Translations under genes and position numbers: made by a program
The notes under the pieces: generated by a model
The model's input: the letters and a program-made list of their open reading frames with translations, nothing else
Database searches by the model: none
Told to the model about the DNA's origin: nothing
From: Begonia masoniana
Lineage: Eukaryota; Streptophyta; Magnoliopsida; Cucurbitales; Begoniaceae
Length of the DNA stretch: 64,000 nucleotides
Direction: 5' to 3'
NCBI GenBank assembly: GCA_022432975.1
Contig: CM039515.1
Location: 20,959,554 to 21,023,553 of the forward strand
In this document: piece by piece, positions 59,863 through 64,000 of the stretch
Layout: every line of letters begins with the position of its first letter
Numbering within the stretch: the first letter of the stretch is position 1

Positions 59863-60586
59863 AAAATCCTATGGAAGAAATTGGGGACTAAGCTATGCTT
59901 TAGTACATCTTTTCATCCCCAAATGGACGGCCAAACAGAATTGGTCAATAGGACCTTGGGAACCCTCCTTTGCAGTGTTGTGGGTAAAAATCTAACTAAT
60001 TGGGACATAGTGCTACACCAAGTTGAATTCTGTAACAACAGAAGCCTTCACTCCATTACCCAGCAAATGCCCTTTGAGGTAGCCTATGGATTTAATCCGA
60101 ACTCACCACTGACCCTCATTCCTATTCCAACCCAAAACCTAGTAAACCCTTCGAGAGCTAGCAAAGCAGAGCAAGTCAAGAAATTATATGAAAATGTCCG
60201 CCAAGAATAATACCAATTACGCTAAGCATGCTAATAAGGGACGAAAGGAGGTAATCTTTAACGTTGGAGATTTGGTTTGGTTACACCTTTGAAAGGAAAG
60301 ATTCCTAGCCAAGAGACGATCTAAACTCTTACCTCGGGCTGAAGGTCCCTTCAAGATCTTGGAACGAATTAATAATAATGCTTATAAATTGGAGTTACCT
60401 GGCGAATTTGGGGTGTCATCCACCTTCAATGTTCAGGATTTGTCCCCGTACATTGCAGAATTGGGACATGAAGAGGAGGCTGAGCTAATGGATTTGAGGT
60501 CAAATCCTCAGCCACCCGGAGGGGATGACATGCCTAGGAGGCCCGTCACGAGATCTCAAACTCGGGCCCATAATTTGACTAATTAA
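59863..60586 (+). pseudogene. element S integrase end and C-terminal tail
   Basis: Continues the integrase after the solo LTR: FHPQMDGQTELVNRTLG with the catalytic-glutamate region, NWDIVLHQVEFCNNRSLHS, and a C-terminal [20 protein letters not shown] segment. A frameshift and stops lie near 60,195-60,290. The last about 20 residues ([18 protein letters not shown]) lie beyond the LTR start at 60,526, so the reading frame ends inside the 3' LTR. Confidence 0.85.
60513..60525 (+). other. polypurine tract of element S
   Basis: CCCGGAGGGGA directly precedes the TG of the 3' LTR while still being read as coding sequence. Its position agrees with the LTR start fixed by the TSD of the related solo LTR. 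Confidence 0.7.
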
Positions 60587-62002
60587 TTTGCTAATGATTT
60601 TTCTCTTTTTTCAGGTTATGACCCCATTGTGGATATCACATGGGAGCCGACATCAAAAGATATGGATAAGCTCATGCATAGCCTACAATGAAGCATTGGC
60701 TCGGAGCCTTCAAGCAGCCCAATGGAAATTTTGTCTTCCCCGGGCCACTAAATGTGTAATTTTAATTTTTAAATTCATTTGCCATACATTAGCGTTTTTG
60801 TATGGATTATTATATATTTGCATCATGCATTAGATTGTGTGGTTAGGGTTAGATGAATGTGGTGGATTATGGGTTGAAGACTTAGCCCACAAATTAAAAA
60901 AAGCCCCTCAACAAATGGAGCCCAAAGAAAGACTTGGTCTAAAGAAGAGCACACACTTAACGGTATGAAATTGCAGGTACAAATGTGGGTGACAAAATAA
61001 ATCAAGGAGTTGGCAAATTCTCGGCCATTGATCAAGTTTTGGCTCGGCCCTAATCTCCACCGCATAGTTGGAGGCACGCTCGGGCAGCAACTGGACGCGA
61101 CATGGCCCGCGGGCAGGCGCGCACGGACTGCTGTGCTAGCGCTGATCAGCGCCATCTGATCGCCGCACCCGGATTGCTGAGTTGGCGCGCAAGGCTGCAA
61201 CTTTACCGTCAATCAGCGCACGCAATCAGCAGCTCCTGGTTTGGCGATGGCGCGCGCACCAGATGCACATCTTCGACCTTTGATTTTTCTCCATATCCAA
61301 TGGTTCAAATTCACTCTTGTCAAACCCTAATCCCCCTAGGTTGCCTATTTAAGCATAGCATCAGTGTTTGTAGCCAACTTTTACTCATTTATGAAATTTC
61401 TATTTCCCTAACTCTGTGTTAGAAGAACCTTCGGGTGTTCCTCGATTTCTATCGAGTGGAGAGGTCCTCCATTGATATCCTAGCTCAAGGTTGCTAGACT
61501 AGCTCTTATTTTTCCCTAACCTTGCTTTCTTGAGAGTAAGGGCTTTGAGGAAGAAAACCAAGGCCTACGGTGGTCATTTTCCTCCAAGAAAACGTGCATC
61601 CGAGAGCTCAAACGTGAGATAGCTCTTCGGGTTCGCCAAAGGTATTTCCATCTTCTTCTCATCCATTTATTTTCTTGCATTTGTTAACATCACTTCGGCC
61701 CTAACACCTTCACACACTACACTTCACTTTTCTCTTCATTTTCTCCATCTTCCTCACTTTCTATGTTCCACGGTTTCCACACACTTCACCTTCTCCATTT
61801 TTGTTTATTTTCTTTCACATTTTACTTATTATCTTCCTCCTACCCCTCGGCCAACACCAACACACACCATCACCTTCATCTTATTCATCCTTTTTAGTCA
61901 TTTTCTTTATGTTATTCTCGGCTTTTGCAAACAACACCTCACCCGAGCACTTACACTTTTGTGGGTTTATACACAGCCCCTTTTCTAAGGGCCTCCGTGT
62001 CA
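60526..62002 (+). repeat. 3' LTR of element S
   Basis: 1,477 bp from TGACATGCC to CCGTGTCA. It has a GCGCGC-rich segment at about 61,040-61,260 and a leader-like C/T-rich part. The LTR end abuts the gag of element T (CATGT at 62,003-62,007 would be the target duplication, but the 5' end of S is not present to confirm this). Confidence 0.85.
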
Positions 62003-62439
62003 CATGTGCCATCAAATGGGGGTATATGTAACTTTACATTTCTAAGGTCCTCATAGTCCTTTCGTCTACATGGCCGAAAAGTTTCTTCCCCATATAAGGT
62101 CCATTCTTCGTCCTCCTTGTAAAGCGAGTTTCTTCTCCTAGGATATTCAGGTCTTTCTTCGTCCGAGGTGGGATTTGGTTCTTGAAATCGGCTCCTAGGA
62201 TTTCCAAGTCTAAATGTAGGTGGGGGTGGGGGTTCTCGGGACGCTTCATTTGGACTTCTCGTAGTAAGGACTTCCATTATGTGTTTCATGCTAAGGGTTA
62301 AGTCTTTTAGTTGTTGGCCTATAAGGTTAACTTCTCCGCTAAGGCCATCCAATTGTCCTTGCATGCTAGACTCTTCGTCTTGAGGGGAGTGAGCCTCGGG
62401 TTGAGGAAGGTCCTTGCCTCGGTTCTGTTCTTGATTCAT
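62003..62439 (-). pseudogene. gag N-terminal part of element T
   Basis: From the ATG at 62,439 the minus strand encodes about 145 residues: an acidic, Q-rich start, a helix (GLSGEVNLIGQQLKDLTLSM), a P-rich and R-rich linker (REPPPPPTFR), and KLHIPPFDGT, the motif that opens the Ty3/gypsy gag core. It stops abruptly at the LTR of S, so S inserted into T in opposite orientation. Its LTR belongs to the S family, so T is an S-like chromovirus. Confidence 0.75.
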
Positions 62440-63144
62440 AACTTGGCTTAGCTCTCAGTTAATTCCACTCCTAGTCTTCATTCATGTGATTTCTAAGGTT
62501 TGAGGAAGGCAACTGAGCTAGGTTATAGTTAATCCTTAAGTGTTAGGAAAGGATAAGTAGAGAACCTAACTAGTAGAATTCAAACCTAGAAATCTTAAAA
62601 TGCATTTTTGAGGGCTTAGACAACATTTTTTTGGGATAAAAACGTGATTGCCACAAACATAGCATGTGACATTTTTGTAGATTTTTTTGATAGCTTCGAT
62701 TTTCTAGGTGGCTCATAAAAAACTGACACTTGTAGCCAAAGTTATGGCTGTTTTAAGGGGGAAAGGTCAAATTCAATATCAAACAAGTTTTAAATCCACT
62801 AAATGATAACAACCGATTCGTGCATGTTCTTTAACATCTTAGTGAACTTGTTATATATAATCTAAACATAAAAATACAACTAATTAGCTTATCAACAGAA
62901 TGTTATTATTTAAATTCTCAGCAAAGCATATAGTGAAAGCGACATAAAGCACCACCAAAAGTGGGGTATAATTTAGGTTGTGCACTTTACTTAGCTTTTG
63001 CTCCTTTTAGCTTTTGCTCCTTTTAGCAACGTTTACTTTACCAATATAATTCAAATTTTAAATGAAGATGCTTTCAACAGATTATTGTACTCAAACAACA
63101 GCTACAAACATTACATAAAATTTGGATTTGGAAGTATGCAAACA
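62440..63144 (-). other. leader region of element T
   Basis: No coding region. It lies between the LTR end at 63,145 and the gag ATG. A 19-bp direct repeat (CTTTTGCTCCTTTTAG twice) lies at 62,994-63,030. No initiator-tRNA-Met type primer site is evident next to the LTR, so the primer is unknown. Confidence 0.5.
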
Positions 63145-64000
63145 TGACACGGGGTCCCTTAGAAAAGGGGCCGTGTTTAAACCCACAAAGAAGGCAAAGG
63201 TTCGGATGTTGGTGATAAGCTCAAAACCAAAGATTAGGTGAAGGAAATGACAAATAACACAAATAAATAAAATGGTGCAAGGTGTGTGCTAGGTGGCCGA
63301 ATAGTGTGTGCATGGTGAGGGTTCGAAATGCATAATAAAAATAAAAGAAAGGATGAAGAGAGTAGAAGAAATCGTGGAGAGAAGAGAGATGGAGATGAGA
63401 AGAAGAAAATGCAAGCAAATAAAGTGGAGTGTGTGAATGGTGATGGCCGAAGTTTAAAGGGTGAAAAAGTGTGTGCAATGTGATGGAAATGAAGAAAATG
63501 AGAATACCTTTGGCGGACCATAGGAGCTATCTCACGTTTGAGCTCTCGGGTGCACGTTTTTCAGGAGGAAAACAACCACCGTAGGCCTAGGTTTTCTTCC
63601 TCGAAGTCTTTACTCTCAAGAGAGCAAGGTGAGGGAAAATAAGAGCTAACCTAGCAACCTTGAGCTAGGATAGCAATGGAGGACCTCTCCACTCGAAAGA
63701 ATTTCGAGGAACACTCGAAGGTTCTTCTAACACGGAGTTAGGGAAATAGAAATTTTACAAATGAGCAAAAGTTGTAATACATGCACCAATGCTATGCATT
63801 TATAGGCAACCTAAGTGGATCAGGGTTTAGCAAAATTGGAAGGATGAATTAGAGCCAATGGATGCAAGTAATCGGTGGTCACCGATGAAGCAATTCGTGG
63901 GCGCACTGATCGTGTGGTGGAGGTGCTGCTCGCGCGCGCTAATCGACGGATCAAGTAAGGCTCCAGCGCGCCACAATCCAACGGATCAGATGCAGCTGAG
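63145..64000 (-). repeat. 5' LTR of element T, cut by window end
   Basis: The left end TGACACGGGGTCCCTTAGAA is the complement of the S-family LTR end (CTAAGGG...CCGTGTCA), and the following sequence mirrors the leader of the 3' LTR of S. It runs off the window in a GCGCGC-containing part. Confidence 0.8.

Noticed and set aside
63221..63521. Open frames in the LTR at the right edge
   Set aside because: H/F/L-rich translations of C/T-rich LTR leader; the same sequence style recurs in the other S-family LTRs without coding constraint.

Overview
The window looks like nuclear DNA of a flowering plant, probably a eudicot. It has two spliced or plant-specific host genes (a GeBP/DUF573 DNA-binding protein and 40S ribosomal protein eS24) inside a deep pile of LTR retrotransposons. 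I cannot name the species.

Layout: 1-12,263 is a cluster of degenerate Ty3/gypsy (Tekay-like chromovirus) pieces, including one polyprotein remnant (2,780-4,583, +) and several long LTRs in both orientations. 12,264-21,443 is the gene island: a dead Ty1/copia gag remnant (about 12,894-13,971, -), the GeBP-like gene (15,512-16,723, -), the five-exon eS24 gene (17,895-19,504, -) with a promoter typical of ribosomal-protein genes, and an LTR-like fragment. 21,444-64,000 is a multi-level retrotransposon nest.

The nest can be partly ordered from target-site duplications (TSDs) read in the sequence. A CRM/Reina-like chromovirus S (+, 55,260-62,002) carries a solo LTR in its integrase (TSD AAAAT) and is invaded by a Tekay-type LTR (54,975-55,259). 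That LTR is invaded by element O (-), whose 5' LTR holds the structurally complete 9.8-kb element P (44,782-54,620, TSD CTAAG) and whose protease region is broken by element M (-). M carries a solo LTR in its reverse transcriptase (34,070-36,581, TSD GATAA). A further Tekay copy N lies at 21,444-27,782. The left halves of S, O and M are not in the window, so the nest has also been eroded by deletion. All polyproteins carry stops or frameshifts, so none looks autonomous.

The most interesting signal is in the long (2-2.9 kb) LTRs. Three diverged LTR groups, in both orientations, share one layout: a splice-donor consensus, an acceptor, a 39-52-nt mini-exon, a second donor (usually G-GTAAGT), a long GC-structured stretch, and a second acceptor (TGTAG-GTG). 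A further intron-like segment of 62-66 nt sits between the primer binding site and the gag ATG. Downstream, at one fixed place, each LTR carries a hypervariable module, either chains of near-perfect hairpins or minisatellites. The 3' LTR of P also holds a roughly 500-bp poly-T tract interrupted by a single non-T base about every 14 nt.
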